From contig JAFPWO010000021.1 of assembly GCA_017394885.1 (NCBI GenBank), positions 1-64,000 on the forward strand: 64,000 bases of DNA, in the 5' to 3' direction. Source of the stretch: Lachnospiraceae bacterium. Its GTDB lineage: Bacteria; Bacillota; Clostridia; Lachnospirales; Lachnospiraceae. The stretch's first letter is position 1; each line of letters begins with the position of its first letter. This document shows positions 21,825 to 30,507 of the stretch, one piece after another. The position numbers were made by a program, and so were the translations under genes. Below the pieces are notes generated by a model. It was not told the DNA's origin. It saw only the letters and a program-made list of their open reading frames with translations, and did not search any database.

Positions 21825-24580
21825 GAGGCCAGTCCCGGAAAAAAGCTGCAAAGAAGAGGATCCCGGCGGCAGTACCCATTGCGGTGCTGGCGCTGATCGG
21901 CGTCCTTCTGTTTTTGCCTTTCTGGGCGAAAGAGGCGGAGGAAGTGTATGACTTTGCCCTTTCGAAAGAAGCAATCGTCCTGACCATCGAGGACGGCGTC
22001 TGCGGAGAAACTGATCTGCAGGCGCTTCTGACCACGGGATCCGTCTGGGATAAATGGAGGGCGGCGGGCTCGCTGGCCAAGACGCCGGTGATCTGGAAAA
22101 GCGAAGATCCTTCCGTCGCGTCGGTGGATGAAGCCGGACACGTAAAGGCGGTGGAAAAAGGAAGCACCGTCATCACGGTATCCTTCGGCGGAAAGCAGCT
22201 GAGCTGCCCCGTGGAAGTATGGTACCCGCTGAAAGGCTTATCGATCACGCCGGACAGCGTGACTTTGCAGAAGGCGGAAAAACTGAGTCTGCGCGTTGCT
22301 CCGGTCCCCGAGAAAGCCGAACTGCCGGCGGTCACCTTCCGCTCCTCGGATGAAAGCATTCTGGACGTGAACGGAGAGGGCCTCATCCGGGCCAGGCTGC
22401 CCGGGACGGCGACGGTCACGGCGGAAGGCGGCGGCTTTGCGGCCGAATGCCCGGTCACCGTGCTGTCCGCGCTGAAAGAACTGGAACTGGATACCCATGC
22501 TGTCACGCTGAATACCGGGGAGAGCTATTCCCTGCAGCTTCGCTATATTCCGGATGATACGACAGATGACAGAGCGATCGCCTGGAGCAGTGCAGATCCT
22601 TCCATAGCCGCTGTAGATGAAAACGGCCGGGTGCAGGCGCTTGCGCCGGGGAAGACGAGAATCTCGGCGCAGGCCGGCGCGCTTACGGCGTCCGCGGCCG
22701 TCCGCGTCTATGCGCCGCTCAAAGGAATCTCTTTTGCCGAAGAGGAAGTGCGGCTGATCATCGAGGAAAGCTGCGGCCTGACGCTTCTCTATGATCCGTC
22801 GAACACGACGGATAATCGCCATGCGGAATACAGCTCCTCGGATCCGGAAGCGGTCACGGTCGATGACGACGGCGTGGTGAAAGCCGTCGGCGCCGGAGAA
22901 GCCATGATCAGCGCGCAGGTCGGAGAATACGAGGCGCAGTGCCATGTGATCGTGCGGGTCCCCATGACCGGGATCGCCCTGGAAGAAGGCCCGCGGACCC
23001 TGGCCCGCGGGACGCAGCAGGTTCTGTCCGTGCAATTCTATCCGGAAGATACGAATGACGACCGGACCGTTCAGTGGGAGAGCTCGAATCCTTCCGTGCT
23101 CTCAGTCAGTGAGGACGGCACCGCCGCCGCCAACCATGCCGGCACGGCTGTGATAAGCGCGGTCTGCGGAGAGTTCAGGGCAGAAGAGACGTTCACGGTG
23201 ACCGTTCCGGTGACCGGGATCACGCTGGACAAGAGCTCTCTGGAGCTTTTAAAAGGCGGCAGCGCGGCTCTTTCGGCCACGGTCCTGCCCGAGGATACCA
23301 CGGAAGAAAAGACGGTCTATTTCTCAAGCAATAATACGAATATCGCGACGGTGGACCAGAACGGAAACGTCACGGCCGTCGGGGCCGGAAGCTGTACGGT
23401 CACAGCCTCCCACGGCAGTTTCAGCGCGTCTTGCACGGTGAATGTAAAGGCGCCGATGACGGGGATCGCGCTGGATAAGGCGGATATTACCCTTGTTCAG
23501 TGGGAGAGCGCCAAACTGACGGTAAACTACCAGCCCTGGGATACCACCGACGACCGAACGGTCCGCTGGACCAGTTCGGATGCGGGGATCGCGACGGTGG
23601 ACGGCAGCGGCACCGTTAGCGGGGTCAGTCCCGGGGAGTGCACCGTGACCGCCCAGGTCGGCAGCTTTTCAGCCTCGGCCCATGTGCGGGTCAATGCGTA
23701 CGTGCCGGTGGAGTCGGTCGGCCTCTCGATCTGGGAGACGACGCTGACCTGGTACGGGCAGACCGTGAAGATCGACGCCTGGGTCAATCCCTCCGGCGCC
23801 ACCAGGCCCTGGATCAGCTGGAGCAGCAGCAATCCTTCGGTCGCTTCCGTCAGCAGCGACGGAACCGTAACGGCGGCCGGCCGGGGCAATGCGGTGATCA
23901 CGGCGACGGCGGACGGGGTAAGCGCCTACTGCCAGGTGACGGTCTCGCTGCCGGAGAATCAGAAGATCGTCGTGCTGGATCCCGGCCACGGCGGCGGCTA
24001 TAACGGCGCATGCTGGGACGGACGGCGGGAATGCGATCTGAATCTGAAGACGGCCTTCTATGTGAAGTCTTACCTGGAGGAGCATTACTCGGGTGTGACG
24101 GTCTATATGACAAGGACTGCCGATACCTGTTTCAATCCCTGGGACAATACGATAGATCTGCTGTCACGGGCCCAGTTTGCCCGGGACCGCGGGGCGGATT
24201 TCGTGATCAGCCTGCATTACAATGCTTCACTCTATCACAATGAAAGCGGGACCATGGTCATCGCCTCCGCCATGGCCAACGTCGGCGCCGCGAGCAAGGA
24301 GATGGCGCGGAAGATCCTGGCCCGCAACGTCGCGCTCGGTCTGGCCAATTTAGGCGTTCGGACCAGCTATGCGCAGGAGTATTTCGATGAAGAAGGCAAT
24401 CCGCAGGATTATTACGCGATCATCCGGCATTCCGCGACCTACGGGATCCCGGCGGTGCTGGTGGAGCACTGCTTCATCGATACGGATATCGCTTTCCTCG
24501 ACAGTGACGAGGACCTTTACCGCTTCGGGATGAACGACGCGATCGCCATCGCCGAATACCTGGGTCTGCCGGCGAAATAA
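21821..24580 (+). CDS. Secreted Ig-like (Big_2) repeat N-acetylmuramoyl-L-alanine amidase
   Basis: 919 residues starting at GTG 21821, which overlaps the phosphatase stop. One N-terminal membrane span (about 15-33) is followed by about eight bacterial Ig-like Big_2 modules of some 85 residues (each with (M/L)TGI-L, W-SSDPS-A-VDE-G-V-A and G-A-ITA patterns), then a C-terminal amidase_3 domain (about 725-915). The zinc and catalytic residues are intact: DPGHGG, the Glu in RRECDLNLK, SLHYNA and AVLVEHCFID. It should cleave peptidoglycan stem peptides at the cell surface. Confidence 0.9.
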   Translation: MRGQSRKKAAKKRIPAAVPIAVLALIGVLLFLPFWAKEAEEVYDFALSKEAIVLTIEDGVCGETDLQALLTTGSVWDKWRAAGSLAKTPVIWKSEDPSVASVDEAGHVKAVEKGSTVITVSFGGKQLSCPVEVWYPLKGLSITPDSVTLQKAEKLSLRVAPVPEKAELPAVTFRSSDESILDVNGEGLIRARLPGTATVTAEGGGFAAECPVTVLSALKELELDTHAVTLNTGESYSLQLRYIPDDTTDDRAIAWSSADPSIAAVDENGRVQALAPGKTRISAQAGALTASAAVRVYAPLKGISFAEEEVRLIIEESCGLTLLYDPSNTTDNRHAEYSSSDPEAVTVDDDGVVKAVGAGEAMISAQVGEYEAQCHVIVRVPMTGIALEEGPRTLARGTQQVLSVQFYPEDTNDDRTVQWESSNPSVLSVSEDGTAAANHAGTAVISAVCGEFRAEETFTVTVPVTGITLDKSSLELLKGGSAALSATVLPEDTTEEKTVYFSSNNTNIATVDQNGNVTAVGAGSCTVTASHGSFSASCTVNVKAPMTGIALDKADITLVQWESAKLTVNYQPWDTTDDRTVRWTSSDAGIATVDGSGTVSGVSPGECTVTAQVGSFSASAHVRVNAYVPVESVGLSIWETTLTWYGQTVKIDAWVNPSGATRPWISWSSSNPSVASVSSDGTVTAAGRGNAVITATADGVSAYCQVTVSLPENQKIVVLDPGHGGGYNGACWDGRRECDLNLKTAFYVKSYLEEHYSGVTVYMTRTADTCFNPWDNTIDLLSRAQFARDRGADFVISLHYNASLYHNESGTMVIASAMANVGAASKEMARKILARNVALGLANLGVRTSYAQEYFDEEGNPQDYYAIIRHSATYGIPAVLVEHCFIDTDIAFLDSDEDLYRFGMNDAIAIAEYLGLPAK

Positions 24581-24597
24581 AGAAAGAAGAATAATAA

Positions 24598-24637
24598 AGC
24601 CCCCGGATCACGCACTTTGATGCGGTCACCGGGGGCT
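24598..24637. terminator. Bidirectional terminator between the amidase and ycsI genes
   Basis: AGCCCCCGG at 24598 pairs with CCGGGGGCT ending at 24637, with further partial pairing inside. The minus-strand side is followed by TTTATTATTCTTCTTTC, the plus side by a weaker TCATTTCATTTTC. It serves two convergent operons. Confidence 0.75.
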
Positions 24638-24653
24638 CATTTCATTTTCGGAA

Positions 24654-25481
24654 TTATTTATGCTTCATTTCTTCCAGATAGTCATTCAGTTCGGCGTTTA
24701 CGATGTCTGTAATGAACATGTGTCCCGGCGCGTGCGTGATGACGATCGGCGGTTTGGCATTTTCCACGGCGGCCTGAGGCGTAACGCCGCAGGGCCAGAA
24801 GACCGGGATCTCACCCGGATAAATGTCCACGGCTTCGCCGTAATCGGGCTTCATCACATCCTTGATGCCGACGGCTTCAGCCGGGCCCATATGGATCGGC
24901 GCGCCGTGAACGTTCGGCATCTTATATGTAATCTGATAAGCTTTCCAGGCGTTTTCGGGCGTCATGGGACGCATGGAGCAGACCATGGGACCGGAGAACG
25001 GTCCGGCCGGTTTCGTCGGGAATGCAGGCATCTTGTACATCGGGACGTTGCGGCCCTGTGCGATATGGCGGACCTCGATCCCTTCCCGCATCAGCGCTTC
25101 TTCGAAAGAGAAGGAGCAGCCGATCAGGAAGCCCACATAGCCCTCTTTCCAGTACGAGGAAGCATCGGTTACCTCTTTGACAAAGACGCCGTTCTCATAA
25201 ATGCGGTAGCGGGGGATATCGGTGCAGATATTCGCGCCTTCGCCCATCGCATGCGTGAGCGGCTCTTTCCCCCGGATGATCTCCAGAACCGGGCAGGGGA
25301 AAGGGTTCAGTTTCGTATACTCTTCAAAATCTGCCGCGTAATCGGGCGGCAGGATCACGAGGTTCGCCTGTGCATAGCCCGCGCACATTCCGGCGGTAGG
25401 AAAGTCGATCTTCCTTTCGCGGATAAGCTGGCGGACATCTCTGGGTTTCATGCTGATATAGGGGGTAATATCAAAAGCCAT
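24654..25481 (-). CDS. ycsI: Putative hydro-lyase, YcsI/DUF1445 family
   Basis: 275 residues with family blocks RERKIDFPTAGMCAGYAQAN, GFLIGCSFSFEEAL and TMRPM-like VCSMRPMTPENA. The exact reaction is not established to my knowledge; related proteins have been linked to D-glutamate/5-oxoproline chemistry. It is the last gene of a minus-strand operon with all three 5-oxoprolinase subunits, the same company as in Bacillus subtilis ycsF-ycsG-ycsI-kipI-kipA. Confidence 0.85.
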   Translation of the reverse strand: MAFDITPYISMKPRDVRQLIRERKIDFPTAGMCAGYAQANLVILPPDYAADFEEYTKLNPFPCPVLEIIRGKEPLTHAMGEGANICTDIPRYRIYENGVFVKEVTDASSYWKEGYVGFLIGCSFSFEEALMREGIEVRHIAQGRNVPMYKMPAFPTKPAGPFSGPMVCSMRPMTPENAWKAYQITYKMPNVHGAPIHMGPAEAVGIKDVMKPDYGEAVDIYPGEIPVFWPCGVTPQAAVENAKPPIVITHAPGHMFITDIVNAELNDYLEEMKHK

Positions 25482-25505
25482 AAAGTACCTCCTTTTAATG
25501 ATTCA

Positions 25506-26453
25506 TTACTCGCAGGACAAAAAGTCTGCGATCATTTTGTAATACTGCCGGTCAAGCATCATGGCGTTCTGGGCATATTCAATACTGACGGGGACGAAAT
25601 GGACCTTGTCTCCGCCCTTGAGCTGGCCCAGAATGCGGAAATCCGAGGAGATCACATTGGCGATCTTTGTGTAACCGCCGGTGGTCTGCCGGTCTGCGGC
25701 CATTATGATGGGCTTGCCGGCGGAGGGCACCTGGACAGCGCCGAAAGCGATCCCGTCCGAGATGATATCGCCGCCGTTTTTGTGCTCGATGACAGCGCCG
25801 TCAAGACGGCATCCCATCCGGTCAAAATCGGCCGTGACCGTATAGACCTCCCGGAAAAAGGTATTCAGACCTTCTTCGGTAAAGCAGTCGTCCTGCGGGC
25901 CTAAGATCACCGCGATCTCGTATTGCTTCTGCGGGACAAAGTCCGGGCCGATCACCCGCCGCTCCGGGAACGGCAGCTTCGGATTCGGCGCGCGGAAGGC
26001 AAGCTCGTCCCCGGCCTCCAGCTTTCTGCCTTTATAACCGCCGATCTTCGCTTTCATATAGGTGGAGCGGCTGCCCATCACGAGCGGAAGATCCAGCCCG
26101 CCGGCAAAGGCGAGATAGGCGCGGCAGCCGTTTTTCAGTCCAAGAAAGCGGATGGTCTGCCCGGGTTCAACCAGGACCGCCTGATAGCGCGGCATCGGTT
26201 TCCCGTCCAGCACAGCATTCAGATCGCCGCCGGTCAGGGCTACATAATTGGCTTCGTCAAAGACCAGCTGCGGCCCCATGACAGTAATTTCCAGCACCGC
26301 TTCTCCGGGATCGTTGCCCAGCAGGAGATTGGCCAGCTTCATACTGTGGGGATCCATGGCGCCGGCGACCGGAACGCCGAACTGCTGATACCCGAAACGC
26401 CCCAGATCCTGTACGGTGGTCTGGACACCGGGCGAAAGAACACGGATACTCAT
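25506..26453 (-). CDS. pxpC: 5-oxoprolinase subunit PxpC (KipA family)
   Basis: 315 residues. GVQTTVQDLGRFGYQQFGVP and AGAMDPHS near the N-terminus are diagnostic of the biotin-dependent carboxylase-like KipA/PxpC family. With PxpA and PxpB it cleaves 5-oxo-L-proline to glutamate with ATP. It begins one base after the pxpB stop and is followed by ycsI. Confidence 0.92.
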   Translation of the reverse strand: MSIRVLSPGVQTTVQDLGRFGYQQFGVPVAGAMDPHSMKLANLLLGNDPGEAVLEITVMGPQLVFDEANYVALTGGDLNAVLDGKPMPRYQAVLVEPGQTIRFLGLKNGCRAYLAFAGGLDLPLVMGSRSTYMKAKIGGYKGRKLEAGDELAFRAPNPKLPFPERRVIGPDFVPQKQYEIAVILGPQDDCFTEEGLNTFFREVYTVTADFDRMGCRLDGAVIEHKNGGDIISDGIAFGAVQVPSAGKPIIMAADRQTTGGYTKIANVISSDFRILGQLKGGDKVHFVPVSIEYAQNAMMLDRQYYKMIADFLSCE

Positions 26454-26454
26454 A

Positions 26455-27186
26455 TCAGACCTCCTCCTTTGCGTGGGTTTTCAGAACATAGGTCCCGGCT
26501 TCGACTTCCTTCAGGATCGCGTCGTATTCTTCCTGCGTGACCGGATAAAACTTCATATACTGGCCGGCTTCCGGCAGGATAGGCGTTTCACGGCCCGGAT
26601 CATACATCTTCACGGGTGTGCGTCCGATAAGCTGCCAGCCGCCGGGAGAATCGATAGGGTAGATCCCTGTCTGTGTTCCTGCGATCCCGACCGAGCCGGC
26701 GGGGATCTTCACCCGCGGCTGCTTGAGGCGCGGTGTGGCGATCTTTGCACTCATTCCGCCAAGATACGTGAATCCGGGGGTAAAGCCCAGCATATAGATC
26801 AGGTATTCCGCGGAACTGTGGATCCGGATCACTTCTTCTTCGCTTAAGCCCGAGTGCTCCGCTACGAAGGGAAGATCCGGCCCCATTTCTCCGCCGTAGA
26901 GAACAGGGATCTCCAGTACGGGACTGGGCGGGATCTCGATCTCACCCATTTCATGCAGCAGCGCTTCCAGTTTCTCTTTCAGCGCACTGTAACGGATGAC
27001 GGCGGGATCATAATGGACCATCAATGACCGGTAAGTCGGAACCGTCTCCACAATTCCCGGAATCGCGGCATTTTCCAGCGCGATTTTATATGCGCGGATA
27101 TCGTGATTGATCGCTTCATTGATGGCATTGCCAAACTCCACGGAGAGGGAAGTGTCCCCTGTTAATAAAAAACGTACGTTTTCCAT
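26455..27186 (-). CDS. pxpB: 5-oxoprolinase subunit PxpB (KipI family)
   Basis: 243 residues with LGFTPGFTYLGGM, VGIAGTQTGIYP and SPGGWQLIGRTP, the KipI/PxpB signature; in Bacillus this protein also inhibits sporulation kinase KinA. It pairs with PxpC, encoded directly downstream. A GC-rich hairpin separates it from the transporter gene upstream. Confidence 0.92.
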   Translation of the reverse strand: MENVRFLLTGDTSLSVEFGNAINEAINHDIRAYKIALENAAIPGIVETVPTYRSLMVHYDPAVIRYSALKEKLEALLHEMGEIEIPPSPVLEIPVLYGGEMGPDLPFVAEHSGLSEEEVIRIHSSAEYLIYMLGFTPGFTYLGGMSAKIATPRLKQPRVKIPAGSVGIAGTQTGIYPIDSPGGWQLIGRTPVKMYDPGRETPILPEAGQYMKFYPVTQEEYDAILKEVEAGTYVLKTHAKEEV

Positions 27187-27210
27187 AATACCGTCCTTGC
27201 CGACAAAAGG

Positions 27211-27236
27211 CCCCCTCCCCCTGCCGGGGGAAGGGG
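27211..27236 (-). terminator. GC-rich hairpin inside the pxp operon
   Basis: On the minus strand CCCCTTCCCCC and GGGGGAGGGG pair around a short loop between the transporter stop and pxpB, followed by GCCTTTTG. It could attenuate expression of pxpBC-ycsI or protect the upstream message. Confidence 0.45.
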
Positions 27237-27248
27237 ATCATGTCTGTC

Positions 27249-28493
27249 TTATTTGAACAGGTTAGCCAGGTTCGGCAGCGCTTTGACTGCAAGCCAGGCA
27301 GCGAAACCGGCGACGATCCAGCCGGGAATAGCCAGCCACAGCGGGTGTTTGTAGTCACCGACGATCTTCGCCTTATAGGCACCGAGGAGTACGCAGGCCA
27401 GGGAGATCGGAAGGATCAGGCCGTTGACGGCGCCGGCCAGGATGACCATTCTCTTCGCACCGCCCAGGATCAGCATGGTCAGGGTGGAGAAGAGGATGAA
27501 GCCGATGATGAACCAACGGTCGTTCTTCTTGATGAACGGATGCAGCGTGGACAGGAAGGTGACGGAAGTATATGCCGCGCCGATAACCGAAGTGATACCG
27601 GCGGCGAACAGACCGAGACCGAAGAGGAAGCGGCCGGCAGAGCCGATAGCCAGTTCAAAGGCGGCCGCGGCAGGGTTGGATGCTTCGTTGATGGCTTTGA
27701 TGTTTTCCGCCACAGCCACACCGCCGGCGGTGCAGACACCTAACACGGCCAGGAACAGCAGGATGCGGACGGTACCGGATACACAAATACCGGTACGGAC
27801 CGATTTGCGGAAATACGCCACGTCTTCCTTGCGGCCGCCGTAGCCGGCATCCAGCAGACGGTGCGCGCCGGAAAAGGTGATGTAACCGCCGCAGGAGCCG
27901 CCCAGCAGCGTCAGCATAACAGGGACCAGGTCACCGGGATTTTCCGGTGTAAAGATGCGGACAGCCGCTTCCCCTACCGGAGGCTTCGACATGATGCAGA
28001 CGTAAAGCATAACGAGGATGATGATCGCGCCGGCGATCTGCGCCACACGGTCGACTACGCCTTTCCCGCTCTTTGAGAGGAAAATGCAGATAGCCAGAGC
28101 GCCACCTAGGGCGACACCGATCTTTTCGTGAAGACCGAACATCGCATTCAGACCGAGAGACACGCCGCCGACGTTGCCGATATTGAAAGCCAGGCCGCCG
28201 ATAACGACCAGGATGACCAGCAGGACGCCGAGGCCGGGCAGGACCTTATTGGCGATTTCCGGGCCGCGCAGGCCGGATGCGGCGATCACAGACCATATAT
28301 TGGTCTGCGCGATCATGTCCATGATGATGACCATCACGATGACGAAGGCGAAAGAGGCGAGATACTTGGCGGTGAAAGTTGTAGTCTGGGTCAGGAAGCC
28401 GGGACCGATGGCGGAAGTTGCCATCAGCAGGGCGGCGCCCAGCATAATGGAGGTATTTTTGGCAGGAGCTGCCGGTTTGTTAGGTTCGCTCAT
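27249..28493 (-). CDS. ycsG: NRAMP-superfamily transporter, YcsG type
   Basis: 414 residues and about 11 membrane spans. It belongs to the NRAMP superfamily, but the metal-binding DPGN motif is replaced (SAIGPGFLTQTT) and the MPH motif of span 6 reads GGSCGGYITFSGAH, so metal transport is unlikely. Its place between pxpA and pxpB suggests uptake of 5-oxoproline or a related organic acid (inference). Confidence 0.82.
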   Translation of the reverse strand: MSEPNKPAAPAKNTSIMLGAALLMATSAIGPGFLTQTTTFTAKYLASFAFVIVMVIIMDMIAQTNIWSVIAASGLRGPEIANKVLPGLGVLLVILVVIGGLAFNIGNVGGVSLGLNAMFGLHEKIGVALGGALAICIFLSKSGKGVVDRVAQIAGAIIILVMLYVCIMSKPPVGEAAVRIFTPENPGDLVPVMLTLLGGSCGGYITFSGAHRLLDAGYGGRKEDVAYFRKSVRTGICVSGTVRILLFLAVLGVCTAGGVAVAENIKAINEASNPAAAAFELAIGSAGRFLFGLGLFAAGITSVIGAAYTSVTFLSTLHPFIKKNDRWFIIGFILFSTLTMLILGGAKRMVILAGAVNGLILPISLACVLLGAYKAKIVGDYKHPLWLAIPGWIVAGFAAWLAVKALPNLANLFK

Positions 28494-28530
28494 GAGTGTT
28501 TCCTTTCTTAAAAAAGCTTGGCAATTCGGG

Positions 28531-29298
28531 TCAGACGATTTCCGAGATCGGCGCGATGGTGACGCCTTCCGCTTCCAGGCGGGCCCTGATATTTTTCACG
28601 AACGCAAGGGCTGAGGGATTATCGCCGTGGACGCAGATGGAGTCGGCCGAAAGAGGGACTTCTTCGCCGGTAATGGCGGTAACAAAGCCTTCCTTTACCA
28701 TGCGGATGGTACGGGCAATGGCTTCTTCCGTGTCATGGATGACTGCACCGGGGAGTTTCCGGGGAACGAGCGTGCCGTCCGCCTGATAAGCCCGGTCGGC
28801 AAAGACTTCGCTGGCGACCCGCAGACCGGCTTCTTTTCCGGCTTCGATCATCAGACTGTTGGCCAGACCCAAAAGAATGATAGTATCATCCACCTCACGG
28901 ATGGCTTCGGCGATAGCTGCCGCCAGCGCCTTATCCTTGGCCGCCATGTTGTAAAGGGCGCCGTGCGGTTTGCAGTGCTGAAGGGTCAGTCCCTGTGCTT
29001 TGGTGAAGGCCTGAAGCGCACCGAGCTGATACTTGACATACGCTTTGGCTTCCTTCGGCGTGCAGACCATGTTACGGCGCCCGAACCCCATCAAGTCGGG
29101 GTACCCGGGATGTGCGCCGACGGCAACGCCGGCGTTCTTTGCGATGGTTACCGTTTCCTCCATGACCAGCGGATCCCCTGCGTGATATCCGCAGGCGACA
29201 TTGGCGGAGGAGACAAATTCCAGGATCTCGGCATCCATTCCGATCTTATAGGCGCCGAAGCTCTCGCCGAGATCGCTGTTCATGTCAACTTTGAACAT
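28531..29298 (-). CDS. pxpA: 5-oxoprolinase subunit PxpA (LamB/YcsF family)
   Basis: 255 residues beginning [15 protein letters not shown], with [27 protein letters not shown] and KPHGALYN, the LamB/YcsF metal-dependent core. It is the first gene of the operon, preceded by AAGGAGAAAGAG, and diverges from an AraC-type regulator. It forms the ATP-dependent 5-oxoprolinase with PxpB and PxpC. Confidence 0.93.
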   Translation of the reverse strand: MFKVDMNSDLGESFGAYKIGMDAEILEFVSSANVACGYHAGDPLVMEETVTIAKNAGVAVGAHPGYPDLMGFGRRNMVCTPKEAKAYVKYQLGALQAFTKAQGLTLQHCKPHGALYNMAAKDKALAAAIAEAIREVDDTIILLGLANSLMIEAGKEAGLRVASEVFADRAYQADGTLVPRKLPGAVIHDTEEAIARTIRMVKEGFVTAITGEEVPLSADSICVHGDNPSALAFVKNIRARLEAEGVTIAPISEIV

Positions 29299-29332
29299 CT
29301 CTTTCTCCTTTCTTTAAATTATGTTTAATGAC

Positions 29333-29396
29333 GGTTTTCTCCTCTTTCCAAAGAAAACCAAATGATCAACGATTTGTTTTTGTCCCGTACTGGACA
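29333..29396. promoter_or_regulatory. Divergent regulatory region with two inverted repeats
   Basis: Between pxpA and the AraC-type gene are GGTTTTC (29333-29339) with GAAAACC (29353-29359), and TGTCC (29381-29385) with GGACA (29392-29396). Either may bind the neighbouring regulator. AT-rich sequence at 29410-29430 probably holds promoters, but no clean -35/-10 pair stands out. Confidence 0.4.
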
Positions 29397-29502
29397 TCCG
29401 CCCAATTCTTTTATATAAATATTAATAGATTTTTGCCCGTCATTCTATAAAAAACAACACAGAAAATAGCAATATCCTGCGGAAGAAAGGGAAAAATGAC
29501 AA

Positions 29503-30381
29503 ATGTTCTATGTAGATGAAAATCAGCAGGCAAAATTTATTATGCCGTATGAGTTTCCGCTGGCCGTTCATGAAACATTCCTGAAAGACAAACCGAGAGG
29601 CTTTAATGACTGGCACTGGCATGAAGAAATCCAGTTTTCCTATATTTTGGAAGGCGAGATGATCATGACCTGTATGGGCCATGATTTCCTCCTTCGGCCG
29701 GGGGACGGGATTTTTCTCAATTCCAACTGTTCCCACATGTCCCGACCGGTCAATCCGGAGTCGGCCCGCTATCTGAGCCTGAATATCAAACCGTCTCTCC
29801 TGACGCTGTTTCACGGAAGCGTTGTCGAACAGAAATACTTTCTTCCCTATGCCAACAGCCCGAAAATGCAGGTGATCGCGTTCTCTCCGGAGATTCCGGA
29901 AGAAGCCTTTTTTCTGGAGGCCGTCCTGTATCTGTTCCGGCTGATCCAGGAAAAAGGCTTCGGCTATGAGCTGGAAGTATACGCACAGCTGCTTCATGTC
30001 TGGAAGACCCTGCTGATCATTTCGGAGACGCATTCGGTCCAGCCACTGAAACTGGAAAGAGAAGAAGCGCATGCCATGCTGATGTATATTCACCAGCATT
30101 TTACCGAGAATATCACGATAGAGGATCTGTCAAAACACGTTCATCTGAGCAAGGGCGAGTGCAGCCGGGTATTTCAGGCGGCATACGGAACCTCTATCAC
30201 GACGCATATTATCGATTACAGGATCTCGCAGAGTATTCCGCTGCTGAGCGGTACCAACCTGTCCATGACGCAGATTGCGGAACAGTGCGGCTTCAACAGC
30301 TCGAGCTACTTTACCAAAGTTTTTCGGGAAAAGGTCGGCATGCCGCCGCTGCAGTATCGCAAAGAACAGATCGAAAAATAA
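29503..30381 (+). CDS. AraC-family transcriptional regulator with N-terminal cupin domain
   Basis: 292 residues. The N-terminal cupin-like part contains WHWHEEIQFSYILEGEM and RPGDGIFLNSNCSHM; two helix-turn-helix motifs follow at about 195-290 (IEDLSKHVHLSKGECSRVF and QIAEQCGFNSSSYFTKVFRE), ending in the usual PLQYRK. It diverges from the 5-oxoprolinase operon and is its likely regulator, replacing the IclR-type KipR of Bacillus. Confidence 0.88.
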   Translation: MFYVDENQQAKFIMPYEFPLAVHETFLKDKPRGFNDWHWHEEIQFSYILEGEMIMTCMGHDFLLRPGDGIFLNSNCSHMSRPVNPESARYLSLNIKPSLLTLFHGSVVEQKYFLPYANSPKMQVIAFSPEIPEEAFFLEAVLYLFRLIQEKGFGYELEVYAQLLHVWKTLLIISETHSVQPLKLEREEAHAMLMYIHQHFTENITIEDLSKHVHLSKGECSRVFQAAYGTSITTHIIDYRISQSIPLLSGTNLSMTQIAEQCGFNSSSYFTKVFREKVGMPPLQYRKEQIEK

Positions 30382-30446
30382 AAAAGAGTTCCTGACCGGC
30401 GGAATACCGGGGCAGAACAGGCAGGTTTGACCTTCGGTTAAATTGT

Positions 30447-30475
30447 TTGACAAGCCCCTCAAATGCGTGTATCAT
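30447..30475 (+). promoter_or_regulatory. Promoter of tyrS
   Basis: Perfect TTGACA (30447-30452), 17-base spacer, TATCAT (30470-30475). The leader is about 30 bases, too short for a T-box. Confidence 0.75.
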
Positions 30476-30507
30476 AGGCAAAGCGAGTACAAAACAGGAG
30501 CACTGTT

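Noticed and set aside
19956..21974. Minus-strand ORF of 672 codons over the phosphatase gene
   Set aside because: Antisense to intact, motif-rich PP2C and HAMP domains.
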